64,000 nucleotides of DNA, from NCBI GenBank assembly GCA_004000515.1, contig CP034537.1:6903501-6967500 (forward strand), read 5' to 3'. The notes under the pieces are model-generated. The model was not told the origin of the DNA, searched no databases, and saw nothing but the letters and a program-made list of their open reading frames with translations. Below are positions 27,268 through 37,404 of the stretch, in pieces. Both the position numbers and the translations under genes were made by a program. Position 1 is the stretch's first letter, and every line of letters begins with the position of its first letter. The DNA comes from Pseudomonas poae (GTDB taxonomy: Bacteria > Pseudomonadota > Gammaproteobacteria > Pseudomonadales > Pseudomonadaceae).

Positions 27268-28487
27268 TCAGCGCAGCAATTTGCTGTCCAGCACCACCGA
27301 CGACTCACCGATGATGCTCTCGGCAAGTTGCACAAACTCCGCCGTGGTAATGCTATTGGCCCGCATTACCGCCTGGGCCAGGTCATCCAGTGACCGTTTG
27401 TTGTGGGTCTTCACCCGAATCTCGCGATCCAACTCCTGCAACACCACCACCGCCCGCGATACCGTTGCGCCGCTGACATGCTCGCCGCGCAAGCTGGTCA
27501 CGTCCTTGCCTTCCTTCGCCAACCTGGCCTGGATCGCCTGATAACGTTCATCGGTGATTCCCCGGCACGGCGCACCAGTTCGATGGCGTAGTACTCCGCC
27601 ATGCCTTCGCTGATCCAGTCGCTGGTGTCGTGATCGTTGAAGCGCCCAATCGCCTGCACCACTTCACGGATCAACGGGCTGCTGCCGTTTTCGCTGATCA
27701 GCGGCGTGCGGCTATTAAGGTAGATAGAGTCCCGGGCCGAGAACGCGCCACGGCGCATCGGATCGCCAGCACCTACCACCAACAACTTGGCGGGGTGGCG
27801 TGGGAACGCCGCCTCGACCTGAGGCCAGACGAACGTCAGCAGCGTCACCACATCCATGCGGCGCATGCCCTGGCCCTTGGGCGAGGCGACGGTGACTTCG
27901 GTTTCGCCCAGGCGCACCCGACGGCTGCCCACGGTGCCGGCGAGCATCCAGCCGGTGGGGCGGTCGAACAGCCGGGAAACATTGTCGATACGGAATTTGT
28001 TCTTGCCGACGCGCGGCCAGGCGGTCTCGATGCTTTTCCAACCGGCGGGCAGTTCGAACACCAACCGCGAGACCAGTTCGATGCCGTCCTGTTGGTCGAG
28101 GTGCGCGGGCGGCACCAGGTCTTCGCCGCGAAACAACGCCCAGCTCGGCGTCATGCGCGCTTCATAGACGCCCGTCTTGCGTGAATGAGTGAGACGCACG
28201 CGGTAGGTCAGGCTGGACTTGCTCGCGCTGGGCTGCCACAGGCCGCGGTTGCCGGTGACTTTCCACTGGCCATCGGCCTTGAAGTCGCTGTAGTCACCGT
28301 CGCGGCCCAGGTCGAAGTTCAGGCTGCGCACCGCCGCGCCCTGGGACAGGCTCACCCGCACTTCGGCTTGATCGCTCTGGGGCAGCAACTTGACGTGGTA
28401 ATCCAGGTCAACTTTCTTCGCGCACCACGCGGGCGTGCTCAGCGCCAGCAACACCAGGCTTGCCAGCAGCTTTGTTACCCCCCTCAT
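27268..28487 (-). CDS. Secreted peptidase-like (gluzincin-fold) protein without HExxH (one frame break)
   Basis: 406 residues after repair. Signal peptide (about 1-22, ending PAWCA), a beta-rich N-terminal half, and a C-terminal part arranged like M1/M61 peptidases. The helix that should hold HExxH reads REVVQAIGRF, while the downstream third-ligand region WISEGMAEYYA is kept, so zinc peptidase activity is unlikely. The frame breaks at the C-run 27560-27563 (RRAGGITDER). Start ATG 28487 has AAGGAG five bases upstream. 12 bp downstream of the ycgN stop on the same strand, so likely one operon. Confidence 0.65.
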
Positions 28488-28499
28488 ACACACTCCTTG

Positions 28500-28949
28500 T
28501 CAGCCTGCGCGGAAAATCAGGTAATCCTCCCAGTCGTCTTCGGGCACGCTGCCTTCGCTGAGCATGCGCCCGGACTGGGAAATACGTTCGTGGTGCACGG
28601 CGTCGCGGTCGCCGCAGACCAAGTGGTGCCACAACGGCAGGTCCTTGCGCTCACTGACCAAGCGGTAACCGCAGGTCGGCGGCAGCCATTTGAACTGGTC
28701 GGCCTGGCCCGGGGTGAGCTGGATGCAGTCGGGCACCGAGGCACGACGGTTGGGGTAGTCGGTGCACTGGCAGGTTTTCAGGTCCAGCAGTTTGCAGGCG
28801 ATGCGCGTGTAATAGACGCTGTTGTCGTCTTCATCCTCAAGCTTTTGCAGGCAGCACAGGCCACAGCCGTCGCACAACGACTCCCACTCCTCCTGGTCGA
28901 GGTGCTCAAGGGTTTTGCGTATCCAGAAAGGTTCGACTTTGGCGGCCAT
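28500..28949 (-). CDS. ycgN: YcgN-family cysteine-cluster protein (UPF0260)
   Basis: 149 residues with the conserved cysteine pattern CDGCGLCC (about 27-34), [17 protein letters not shown] (about 52-68) and PPTCGYR (about 89-95), likely binding metal or an Fe-S cluster. Belongs to the zinc/iron-chelating CxxCxxCC group; role unknown. Start ATG 28949. Intact. First gene of a probable operon with the peptidase-like gene. Confidence 0.9.
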   Translation of the reverse strand: MAAKVEPFWIRKTLEHLDQEEWESLCDGCGLCCLQKLEDEDDNSVYYTRIACKLLDLKTCQCTDYPNRRASVPDCIQLTPGQADQFKWLPPTCGYRLVSERKDLPLWHHLVCGDRDAVHHERISQSGRMLSEGSVPEDDWEDYLIFRAG

Positions 28950-29235
28950 GGCTCTACATCAGTATCGGTAGGTGAAAAGGCCGCCAGTCTAGTGCCCAAG
29001 GCCCGTGGAACCAAGTGCTTGCGACTGGCGGTGTTACCAGACTTGTCAGCGACCATCCATCGCAGTAGCTTTGTGGGCCGCAAAGGCCCTGCGTCGAGCG
29101 CCATAAATGCTATACCGCATTGCCCACGACGCCCCATGGAGCCTTGAAAAACCCTCGCCGAGCGCATCGGTGCCCCGTTTTTTGAATCTGCGCCTGTTTC
29201 CAACCCTAGCCCATTGTCGTCATCAGGAACTGTTC

Positions 29236-29829
29236 ATGAGCACAAACCCACGCGTTGCCGATTACCCGATCCACACCCAGTTCACCGAACGCTGGTCGCC
29301 CCGCGCCTTCACCGGCGAGAGCATCCCGCAAGAAACCCTGCTGAGCTTCTTCGAAGCCGCACGCTGGGCGCCGTCAGCCTATAACTCGCAGCCATGGCGT
29401 TTTCTCTACGCGCGCCGTGACACGCCAAACTGGGAACGTTTCCTGGGTTTGCTGAATGAATTCAACCGTGGTTGGGCGCAACACGCTTCGGCCCTGGTGA
29501 TCATCGCCTCGAAAACCGACTTCACCGCCCCTGGCGCAACGGAAGAAACCCCGGCGCTGTGGCACACGTTCGACACCGGTTCGGCCTGGGGCCACCTGGC
29601 ACTGCAAGCCAGCCTCAGCGGCTGGCACACCCACGGCATGGCCGGCTTCGATCAGGAGCTGACCCGCAAAGAGCTGAAGATCCCGGAAGGTTATGCACTG
29701 CACGCCGCTGTGGCGATCGGCAAGCTGGGGGACAAGTCGACGTTGCCGGAGTACCTGCAAGGTCGTGAAGCGCCCAGCCCGCGCCGTCCGTTGAGCGAGC
29801 TGGTGTCGGAGGGTGATTTCAGTCTGTAA
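29236..29829 (+). CDS. Nitroreductase-family protein
   Basis: 197 residues, start ATG 29236 after CAGGAA. FMN-binding nitroreductase features: RWSPRAFTGESIP (about 19-31), EAARWAPSAYNSQPWRF (about 40-56), then the hydrophobic core and GYALHAAVAIGKLG near 150. It probably reduces nitro or quinone compounds with NAD(P)H; the substrate is not predictable. Single gene, intact, ending at a hairpin shared with the convergent effector gene. Confidence 0.87.
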   Translation: MSTNPRVADYPIHTQFTERWSPRAFTGESIPQETLLSFFEAARWAPSAYNSQPWRFLYARRDTPNWERFLGLLNEFNRGWAQHASALVIIASKTDFTAPGATEETPALWHTFDTGSAWGHLALQASLSGWHTHGMAGFDQELTRKELKIPEGYALHAAVAIGKLGDKSTLPEYLQGREAPSPRRPLSELVSEGDFSL

Positions 29830-29840
29830 AGACCAATAAC

Positions 29841-29862
29841 GCTGCGTCCTTCAGGGGCGCAG
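29841..29862. terminator. Bidirectional hairpin between convergent genes
   Basis: GCTGCG (29841-29846) pairs with CGCAGC (29857-29862), with CC/GG continuing the stem. It lies between the nitroreductase stop (29829) and the effector stop (29870). Confidence 0.5.
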
Positions 29863-29869
29863 CTTGCGG

Positions 29870-32800
29870 TCAGGCATCAGGATCGGGCTTTATTGCTGTA
29901 GCGGGCACCGTTTCATACAGCGGACCGTAGTCCAGCAACAACTCATCACCTTTCTTGATGTCCTTGAGCGCCACGTAAAACGCCAGGTTCTTGCCCACCG
30001 CGATAGACATCACGTTGTTTGCTTTCCACACAGGGCCATTGGGCAACTGCGAGGTATTCACCAGGCTCAGCGTATTGCCGCTGTTGAGTGCGCTGATTGA
30101 GCGATTCCCCGAACGCGTGCCAAACAGATAGGTCAGTACGGCTCGCGAGCGCTTGCTTGCGCTGCTCCTGAAACAGCGATGCGTCTGACTCATGGTATTT
30201 GCCCGAATACGGCCCCAGCACCTCGAACTGGGCAATATCACGCCGTGCCCACACCGATGCACCGCGCGACGGCCCGCCATCGTCCAGTGCCGTCATGACT
30301 TCCAAGGTCTGGTCGAACCGGGGTCCATGGTTGCCTTCGCTGCGAAGCCAGTCCTTGATCGACTCCTTGATCCGAGCTGACACCTGGGCTTTCTCTGCCG
30401 GCTCAAGCCCATCCAGCAGTCCGTGCCAGTTGGCGATCCGGATGTCATTGATGGGCCCCTCGATCGCCTGGGTCAGGCTGAGCCGGGGGTTGGCCGGGTC
30501 CTGCAGGATCGGCAACGTGTTGTCGATCTGGTGGGCAGGCAATGTACGCAGCGGTGGTACAACTGGCTCGACCTTAATCAGGGGGGGACCGCTGATGAAG
30601 GGCCGGGAACCTGCACATTGGGCGCAGAGGACGCGGGTTTTGACAAATCCAGAGGTGCTTGCTGCGGCGGATTCAGCGGGTCTGGCGCCGGTCGCTTTCG
30701 CGATGCAGCCGGCGACATCGCAGCGCTTTGCTGCGCCTGGCTCAGACGGCGTGATCCTTGTGAGTTAAAGGTGCCATCGATAAAAACGTATTGGCGCCAA
30801 TCGCAGGGATTGATCCGGTGCTGGCGCAGAAACTCGCCTAGTGTCGGCTGACCATTCGTTCGCTGGCTCCACTTGAGCAAGTGCTCATCGGTGATTGGGC
30901 TATAGATCCCCCTGCCGCCTTGAACAACAGCGCCTCGCCGTTCGGTCCGAGGTTGCCATCCTGGCGCACGGCGTTTTTAAACGTAGTGGCATTCAGATGA
31001 TGACGGCCGGCAAAACCTTCCATGGTCATTGCGTTGCGCGCTTGCTGGGTCATGCCCTGCCAGTCCCGAATATGGTTGGCGGTCAGCACGGTGTGCGGTG
31101 TGCCGGCGGCGCGGTTGCGCACGACCACGCCAGCAGCGCTCAACTGGCCATCCGGTTGTACATAGTGCGCAAGGGTGGGCGCATGCAAGCGCCGCTGACG
31201 GGCAAAACCCTGCACCGTCAGGCGCTGCTGCTCCTGACGCGGTAAAGCCTCCCACGCCCGCAGATGCTCCGCCTCGATCAGCACACCCCTGGAGCACCCA
31301 GCCGCTGCCACTGGTCACCCTGAACGTGCTGGACCAGCAACTCCGACTGTCGGTTATTGTGATAAACCCGCGCCTGCACTACCCCGTCTTCGCCACGGGT
31401 CACTTGCCGCACCTCGTACACCGTCGGCTTCCCGCTGTCATCGATATGTCGGATAAACGATTGATGGCCATCGGCAGCCACATATACGCCCTGGCTATTG
31501 CGGGTCAGCCCTTCGATGCTCGCCTGCGGTGCCGCGAGATGGCCGAACATCTTGCTGTTCAGTGCATGCTGGCGCACGCTGTCGATCGTTCCGCCCACGG
31601 CCTGCGTGCCCGGTTCGAAGGCTTCTAGCGGGCTGCCATAGGCCCGCATCTTTTCAGCATCGAAGGCATACCAGTGACCGCCTTTGAGTACCGCGCCGCC
31701 CTCCACCGCCTTGCCACCGATGTTAACGGCGCCGGCAGCGGCGGCATCGTAGTGCTTGCTGACAGCCTTTAACAGATCGTAGCTGCCCGTGGCGCCTCTA
31801 AGCCGGTTGATCGCGTGGCCGCCATAGGTACGCAGGAAAGTCGCACTGCCCACCGACAGATCGCCCAGGCCACCCAATGGGTTGAATGCGCTGATGGTGG
31901 CACTGCCGATGACTTTTGCTCCGCGCATCAGGCGGGTTGCACCCGACACAGCGGCAGCGCCAACCTTGGCGACTTTCGCGGCAGTGGCTATACCGGCCGT
32001 GAGAAAACCAAAGATATCCAGCATCAAATCGGTAGCCCCCTCGCCATAATTTCCGCGCTGGAAATTGACGATGGCCGAGCGCAACGGAATCAGGTTCAGC
32101 AGGAACTCTTCGACCGGTTTTGCCCGGTCGGTTTGCAGGTCCAGGGTGGTCTTGCCCCGGGCCTGTCGTTTGATGTCGGGCTTGTCGAGGTCCAGGTGCT
32201 TGACGAACACATCGGCGATATCGCGGCTGCGCACGCTACTGAAGCTGTCCCAGGGGGATTCGCTGGCACTGCGCCCGACGCTCAGTTCCGGGCTGCTGCC
32301 CCGGGTCGAAATACCCGGGTTTGCTCGACCTTGTTGGCGGTGTTGGTTCGATGCTCACGCACTTGAAAACCCCCTACGCGCTCGAGGGTGCCACGGCCCA
32401 GGTCGATCTCATAGGCGGTAGTCACACCGTTGTGCTCGGCCTTGACCCAGAGTTGCGCAGTAGTCGGGCCTGGGGTTGTCGATGTGAAATCCAGGCCTCG
32501 GGTGAACGAGGTTTCCTGGAAAAACGTCAATTTTCCAAACTCCAGATTCCGACGGTCCTCCATCGGCAGTTGGGCAATCAGATGGCGGACGGCGGTTGCG
32601 CTGGCGGTTTTCTTTTGGCTGATCACGGCATTGAATGCCTGGTTGAAATCCTCGGTCACACCGAACCTGGGGTTGGCATTCAACTTGTCTATCGGTACAC
32701 GCGCATCTCGGCACACGAAGGGTGCCGGGCTGGGCAGGTCCATCATGGCGATATCCAGCAACGAGTGATCCCCGACAAGGGATGTACGATGGCCTGGCCC

Positions 32801-34134
32801 GGCATAGTCATGGGTGTGGATCAGCTTCTCTTCAAACAGATCGCCCAGGTTACCGAACCGCGCAATCAGCTTCGCCAGGGCAATTTCCTTGCGGGTGGGG
32901 AGATCCCGGTCCAATGCCTGGCTGGCCGAATTCAGCTCGCTCAATTGCTGGTTGAACCGGGTGCCTAAATCGTTGAGCTGCGTACCGGTGTAGAGTGCAT
33001 CGTCCTTTTGTCGATCAAGCCATTGGCTACACCCCAATCCACCAGTGCTGCCTTTTGCGCCTGCTCGGCCGCCGCGGGGTGGTTCATGGCGGCCGCCTTG
33101 GCCCGCTGCATGATTTGCACGAAGGTCATGCCTGGTACCGTACCCGGCGCCGCAGCCTCGATTACCGCCACGGCCACCCGCAGGCTGAGCCATGCAGGGC
33201 TGCCGTAAGTGATGTTCGCAGGCATATCTTTGATCAGGTATTCCGGTGCCCGGCGAGCCAGTAACAGATAGGCACCGGCATTGGCCAAGGCGGCCGTGGT
33301 TTTTCCGCTATCGGCCAGATGGGCAGCCAACCTGGCTAACACCGTGGACAGCGGTTTGCCCCAATGCGCCGGCTGTGCCAGATCAAAGCCGGCCATGCTG
33401 TTGCGCTGAGGCAGGCCCTGGGACTCGTGATCCATTTGCACGGCAATAGCTGCCAGTACGTAGTCAAGCGTACCTTCCTCGCCGGCAATCCCGCCCATCC
33501 GCGCTTGCAGGCTTTGTTCCATCACGCGCGCCTCGGGAGAACCCAGCAACGCATTCAACGTCCCAAGGGGGTCTTCCAACTCGGCGGTGGACAACGGTTT
33601 CCGGTAATTCAAAAAATCCAACACCCCCTTGGACTGCATGACCAGCCGCTGATCGCCCAAGTGATGGGCATGGCGCCGGGTGATATCGAGCAGCCGCCTT
33701 TGTTGTTCCGGGCTCATGGGCATCGGCCAGGACAACGCCCCGCCAAAGCTGCCAAGGGGGTGCTGCAATGCCCTATCACCTACCGCGGCGGCCAGGGAAA
33801 CCAGGTGAAAATGGCAAGTGGGCAACCCTAGCCCATTGCCCTGGATGAACGCTTCGAGGGTGATGCTCGATTCAGGCCGTGCCTGCAGTGTCGTGCTGGC
33901 CAGTGCCTGCCCCACGGCCTCGGGGCTGGCGTCGGTGCCCAGGCGGTTAGCGATTTCATTGAGTTTCTCGGCTAGGCTCGACAAGTTACGCTTGTCGTCC
34001 AATGCCGCCGTTAACACCGAGGGCGGCATGGGCTTAACGGCCTCGACCGGACTGCGCGGTTCTGGGTCGTTGTGCGCTGTAAAAGTGTGAGGGGTTTGAT
34101 TCGGTTGGGCACGCGAAACATTGATCGTCGACAT
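29870..34134 (-). CDS. Giant type III effector-like protein with C-terminal SET methyltransferase domain (six frame breaks)
   Basis: About 1,423 residues after repair. The N-terminus fits a type III secretion signal (MSTI, no acidic residue before about 23). A module AGFDLAQP…GSPAW (about 248-315) is shared with the upstream gene. A glycine/alanine-rich amphipathic region follows (about 660-760), then three related segments with conserved Trp and 'dG.l…G' (about 950-1135), a Pro/Ser linker with RKRP and PLDLS, and a SET domain (about 1292-1410: VWARRDI, YSGKY, LVNTSQLPN, IKKGDELLLDYG). Breaks: 33006-33009, 32299-32302, 31286-31289, 30908-30912, 30581-30587 (one base short each) and near 30150 (two bases). 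SAM-dependent lysine methylation in the host is inferred. Second gene behind an hrp box. Confidence 0.75.
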
Positions 34135-34139
34135 GAGGA

Positions 34140-34682
34140 TTACCTGCTCCGGGTTACGACAAGTTCATCGAACTCGCTCTGCAACCTGGTCTTTTTCCGC
34201 TGGTAATCCCCCAGCGTCATGTCCCGCAGGAATGCATCGCCGGCCATCACCTCCAGGTCCAGCGACTGGATATCCACCGGGTAGACTTTTTTATCCTTCG
34301 CCGAGTACAGGAAATTCTTCAACTGCAGGTCGTTGTGGTAAATCCCTTTGTGCACCCAACTGACGCTGCCAAACGTCACACTTGCGGGAATATCACGGAG
34401 CAGGAACTCCGGCGCCAAATTGGCCAACAACTGGCACGCCACCCGATTGGCCGTTGGCTCGCTGGCCTTGCCGGTGTCTATCAGATGGCGGCTCAAACCG
34501 TCGATCAAGGTGGAAGCAGGCTTGCCTCGCAACTGCGGTTGAGCGAGATCAAAGCCGGCGATTCGGGTGGGCAGCGAGTCTTTCAGGAGTTCGGTGTCGA
34601 GCTCTGCGTGTCGGCTCGACAATGCCCCCTGAGTCGAATGTAGGGAAAACGGCTGGGGGGTTAACGAAGTAATGCTCGCCAT
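34140..34682 (-). CDS. Small type III effector-like protein with kinase-like catalytic loop
   Basis: 180 residues, start ATG 34682, 70 bp after the hrp box. N-terminus Ser-rich with Ile at position 4 and no acidic residue in the first 26, fitting type III export. Residues 42-110 match residues 248-315 of the giant effector (AGFDLAQP, GKP.ST, APE.L..D.PA). Then GIYHNDLQLKNFLY and VYPVDI (113-138) reproduce a protein-kinase catalytic loop: D118, N123 five on, D137 fourteen further. No Gly-loop or catalytic lysine is visible, so it looks like a chimera or a partial kinase. The stop is 5 bp before the next start, with the ribosome-binding site inside its end. Activity unknown. Confidence 0.65.
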   Translation of the reverse strand: MASITSLTPQPFSLHSTQGALSSRHAELDTELLKDSLPTRIAGFDLAQPQLRGKPASTLIDGLSRHLIDTGKASEPTANRVACQLLANLAPEFLLRDIPASVTFGSVSWVHKGIYHNDLQLKNFLYSAKDKKVYPVDIQSLDLEVMAGDAFLRDMTLGDYQRKKTRLQSEFDELVVTRSR

Positions 34683-34751
34683 AGAAATACTTGTCCATAG
34701 ATGGAAGAATCGTCCCGCTGAAAGCGCTCTCTTGGCACCTTCGGCAATGAC

Positions 34752-34780
34752 TGAGTGTCAGTACTCAGTCGGGAGGTTCC
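34752..34780 (-). promoter_or_regulatory. hrp box (HrpL-dependent promoter)
   Basis: Read on the minus strand: GGAACC, 16 bases, then ACACTCA, against the consensus GGAACC-N15/16-CCACNNA (one mismatch, A for the first C). It points at the effector operon, 70 bp upstream of its first ATG. HrpL and the secretion apparatus are not in the window. Confidence 0.75.
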
Positions 34781-34820
34781 AGCCCAAATGTCAGGACTCA
34801 TATCTATGACAGGCGTGGGT

Positions 34821-35752
34821 TCAGTAACCGCGCTCGAAATCCACTTCGCCGCGCAAGCCTTCCTTGGCCTGGAACGCCCGCAGGTTTTGCACAAACAGCT
34901 CAACCATCAATTCTGGCGACGTCGGCGCCGAGCTGTGACCGGTGAGCAGCAGCCCCAAGCCGTCCAGAACGGATGACGCTGCGGCAACGGTTCCTGCCGA
35001 CACACATCAATCACAGCACCCGCCAAGTGCCCTTCCTTCAAGGCGTCGACCAGGTCTGCATCTACCACGGCCACGCCACGCCCGACGTTGATAAACAGGC
35101 CGGTCGGCTTGAATTGCTTGAACAGCGCCGCGTCGTACAGGTCATGGGTATTCGGCGTGTTGGGCAGCAGGTTGACCACGTAGTCCACCTCTCCCACCAG
35201 TCGGCCCAATTGATCGAGCCCGGCCACTTCGATAAACGGCGCCTGCTCACGCGCGGTACTGGCGATGCCGTACAGCTTGACGCCAAACGGCACCAGGAAC
35301 TCGGCAACGCTCTGGCCGATATCACCGGTGCCGACGATCAACACCTTGCGTCCCGCCAGGCTCTGGCCCATGCGGTTGTCCCACTTGCGCTCGACCTGGC
35401 TGACCAGCCGTGCGAGCACTTCGCGCTCATGGCCGAGCATGTAGGTAAGGACGAATTCAGCCATGACCTGGCCAAAGATGCCGACCGCGCGGGTCAGGCG
35501 ATAGTCGCGGGGCAAGCCTTCGGCTAACAAGGGAGTGATGCCGGCCCAGGTCGATTGCAGCCATTGTGGCTGATGGCCCTGGCGCAACAGCGTCGCCAGA
35601 AGGTCCGGCTGGCCCAGCCACACTGGGCAGTCAGCAGCCAGGCGTGACAGTTCGGCCGAGTCGCCGCTGGTCAGCACTTCAAGGTCCGGTGCCGCCTCGC
35701 CGAGCAATTGGGCGTAGAGCGGGTGATCCTGTTCAGCAATCAGAACACGCAT
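34821..35752 (-). CDS. D-2-hydroxyacid dehydrogenase (glyoxylate/hydroxypyruvate reductase type; one frame break)
   Basis: 310 residues after repair. NAD(P)-binding loop VGTGDIGQS (about 141-149) and the catalytic-arginine motif FINVGRG (about 223-229). The usual late TPH histidine appears as LTGHSSAP after repair. The frame breaks at the C-run 34953-34956 (four, should be five; TAWGLLLTGH). Start ATG 35752. It reduces a 2-oxoacid with NAD(P)H; exact substrate unknown. It ends 41 bp from the hrp box of the effector operon. Confidence 0.85.
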
Positions 35753-35834
35753 GCTTAAAACCTTTCAAAAACACTGCAGACGGCCGCCCGCATCCTTACG
35801 GCCACCGCCCACGAATACGATTCCATTGAAGAAT

Positions 35835-35852
35835 GTGCCCCGAACGGGGCAC
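35835..35852 (-). terminator. Hairpin terminator after ycgL
   Basis: GTGCCCCG-AA-CGGGGCAC, a perfect eight-base-pair stem with a two-base loop, 8 bp after the ycgL stop and followed on the minus strand by ATTCTTC. Confidence 0.65.
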
Positions 35853-35859
35853 TGACCGA

Positions 35860-36153
35860 TCACATCGGGTCGTTGCGACGCAGCAGCTCTTCGGGCAAGT
35901 GTTCGATGTACTCGTCCTCAGGCGGCGGCATTTGCAGGTGGTAGCCCTGCTTGTCGAGGTTTTCCAGCACTTGGGCGATGTCTTCCTGTTGCAGCTTGCG
36001 CTCAGGCGTCAGCACCAGGTTGAACGCGTGCACCGGCTTGCCGAACACGGTCAGCAGGCCTTCGGGCACTCGCTCCAGCACATCGCTTTTCAGGACGTAG
36101 AGGTACATGCCGGCGCGTTTAGGGCTGCGGTAGATGGAACAAATACGTTTCAA
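35860..36153 (-). CDS. ycgL: YcgL-domain protein (UPF0745)
   Basis: 97 residues with the YcgL start [19 protein letters not shown] and the middle [13 protein letters not shown]. The family is almost always next to rnd in gammaproteobacteria, as here; function unknown. The start overlaps the rnd stop as ATGA (36150-36153), so it is translationally coupled. Intact, with a terminator downstream. Confidence 0.92.
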   Translation of the reverse strand: MKRICSIYRSPKRAGMYLYVLKSDVLERVPEGLLTVFGKPVHAFNLVLTPERKLQQEDIAQVLENLDKQGYHLQMPPPEDEYIEHLPEELLRRNDPM

Positions 36154-37282
36154 GGCTGTTCTCCGGCAGTGGCCAGGCTGTCGAGCAGCGCCTGGCCCAT
36201 CAACTCGCGGCGCCAGCCACGCAGCGAGTCTGGCAATTGGTAAGGCCCATCGGGGTAGCCACTTTTAACCAGGGCTTCGAGGGTTTTCTTGCGCAGCATC
36301 AGTTCTGGCGCCATGTCCAGGCGTTCGGCTTCGGCCTGGCCCAGTGCACGCAGTTGCTTGATCAGCGTGGCGGCGTCCACCGGCAGCGGTTCGGCAACGG
36401 CGGGCGGCCATTGGTCCATGGAGACACTGCCGGCACGTTTGATCAGGTCCAGCAGGAACTGGCCATCCTGACGCACGGTGCGCGGGTGCATGTCTTCGAT
36501 CTTGCCCAGGGCGGCGAGGTTATCCGGCTGGGATTTGGCCAGTGGCCATAGCGAATGTTCGCGAATGATGCGGTTACGTGGCAGGTCACGGGCGCGCGCC
36601 TGCTGTTCGCGCCAGGCGCACAGCTCACGCAGGACGGCGAGCTGGGCACGGGACAGTTTCCACGCGAGCTTGGCGTCGCGGTACACCTCGTACGGGTCGA
36701 CTTCACGGCGCAGGTTGGCGACCAGTTCGGCACCGTCCTCCAGTACCCACGCGTATTTATCGTCCGAAAGCTGCGGACGCAACCGTGTGTAGACCTCAGC
36801 CAAATGCACCGCGTCTTCGGCGGCGTAGCTGATCTGCGTCTCGGACAACGGCCGCTGCAGCCAGTCCGAGCGGGTTTCACCTTTGGGCAGTTCGATACCC
36901 AACACGGCTTGCACCAGGCGCGAATAGCCCATGGAGAAACCGAGGTTCAGATAAGCGGCGGCCAATTGGGTGTCAAACAACGGCACCGGCAGGCTGCCGG
37001 TCAGGCGCAGCAATACTTCGAGGTCTTCGCTGCAGGCGTGCACCACCTTGATCACCGCCGGATTTTCCAGCAAAGCGGCCAAGGGTTGCCAATTGTCGAT
37101 GGTCAGGGGATCGATCAGGTAGCGCGTACGCCATCACCAATCTGGATCAGCCCGGCAATGGGATAAAAGGTGTCGACCCGCATGAATTCGGTGTCGAGGG
37201 CGACGAATGGCAACTGCTGCCATTCGGCGCAATGCTGGCCGAGGCTATCGTTGTCGCAGATCCAGTGAATATCGATGGCCAC
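36150..37282 (-). CDS. rnd: Ribonuclease D (one frame break)
   Basis: 377 residues after repair. A DEDD exonuclease with FVALDTEF (D30, E32), [10 protein letters not shown] and [11 protein letters not shown], followed by an HRDC domain (about 210-290: [18 protein letters not shown]). It trims tRNA 3' ends. GTG start at 37282 with GGGAG upstream. The frame breaks near 37120 (GVRAYLIDP, one base missing), which splits off the first 50 codons. Operon rnd-ycgL. Confidence 0.92.
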
Positions 37283-37404
37283 ACGGCTCTCCCTTGAAGA
37301 ATGGCGCGCAGTATATATCGCGAAAGGGACTTGCGAGCATCCGCAGTGCACAGGCAGCCATGAAAACTCGGACAGGAGATGAAGAATAGTCCGACAGACG
37401 GAAG

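Noticed and set aside
34661..34903. 80-codon minus-strand frame upstream of the small effector
   Set aside because: It spans the hrp box and leader; no ribosome-binding site and low-quality composition.
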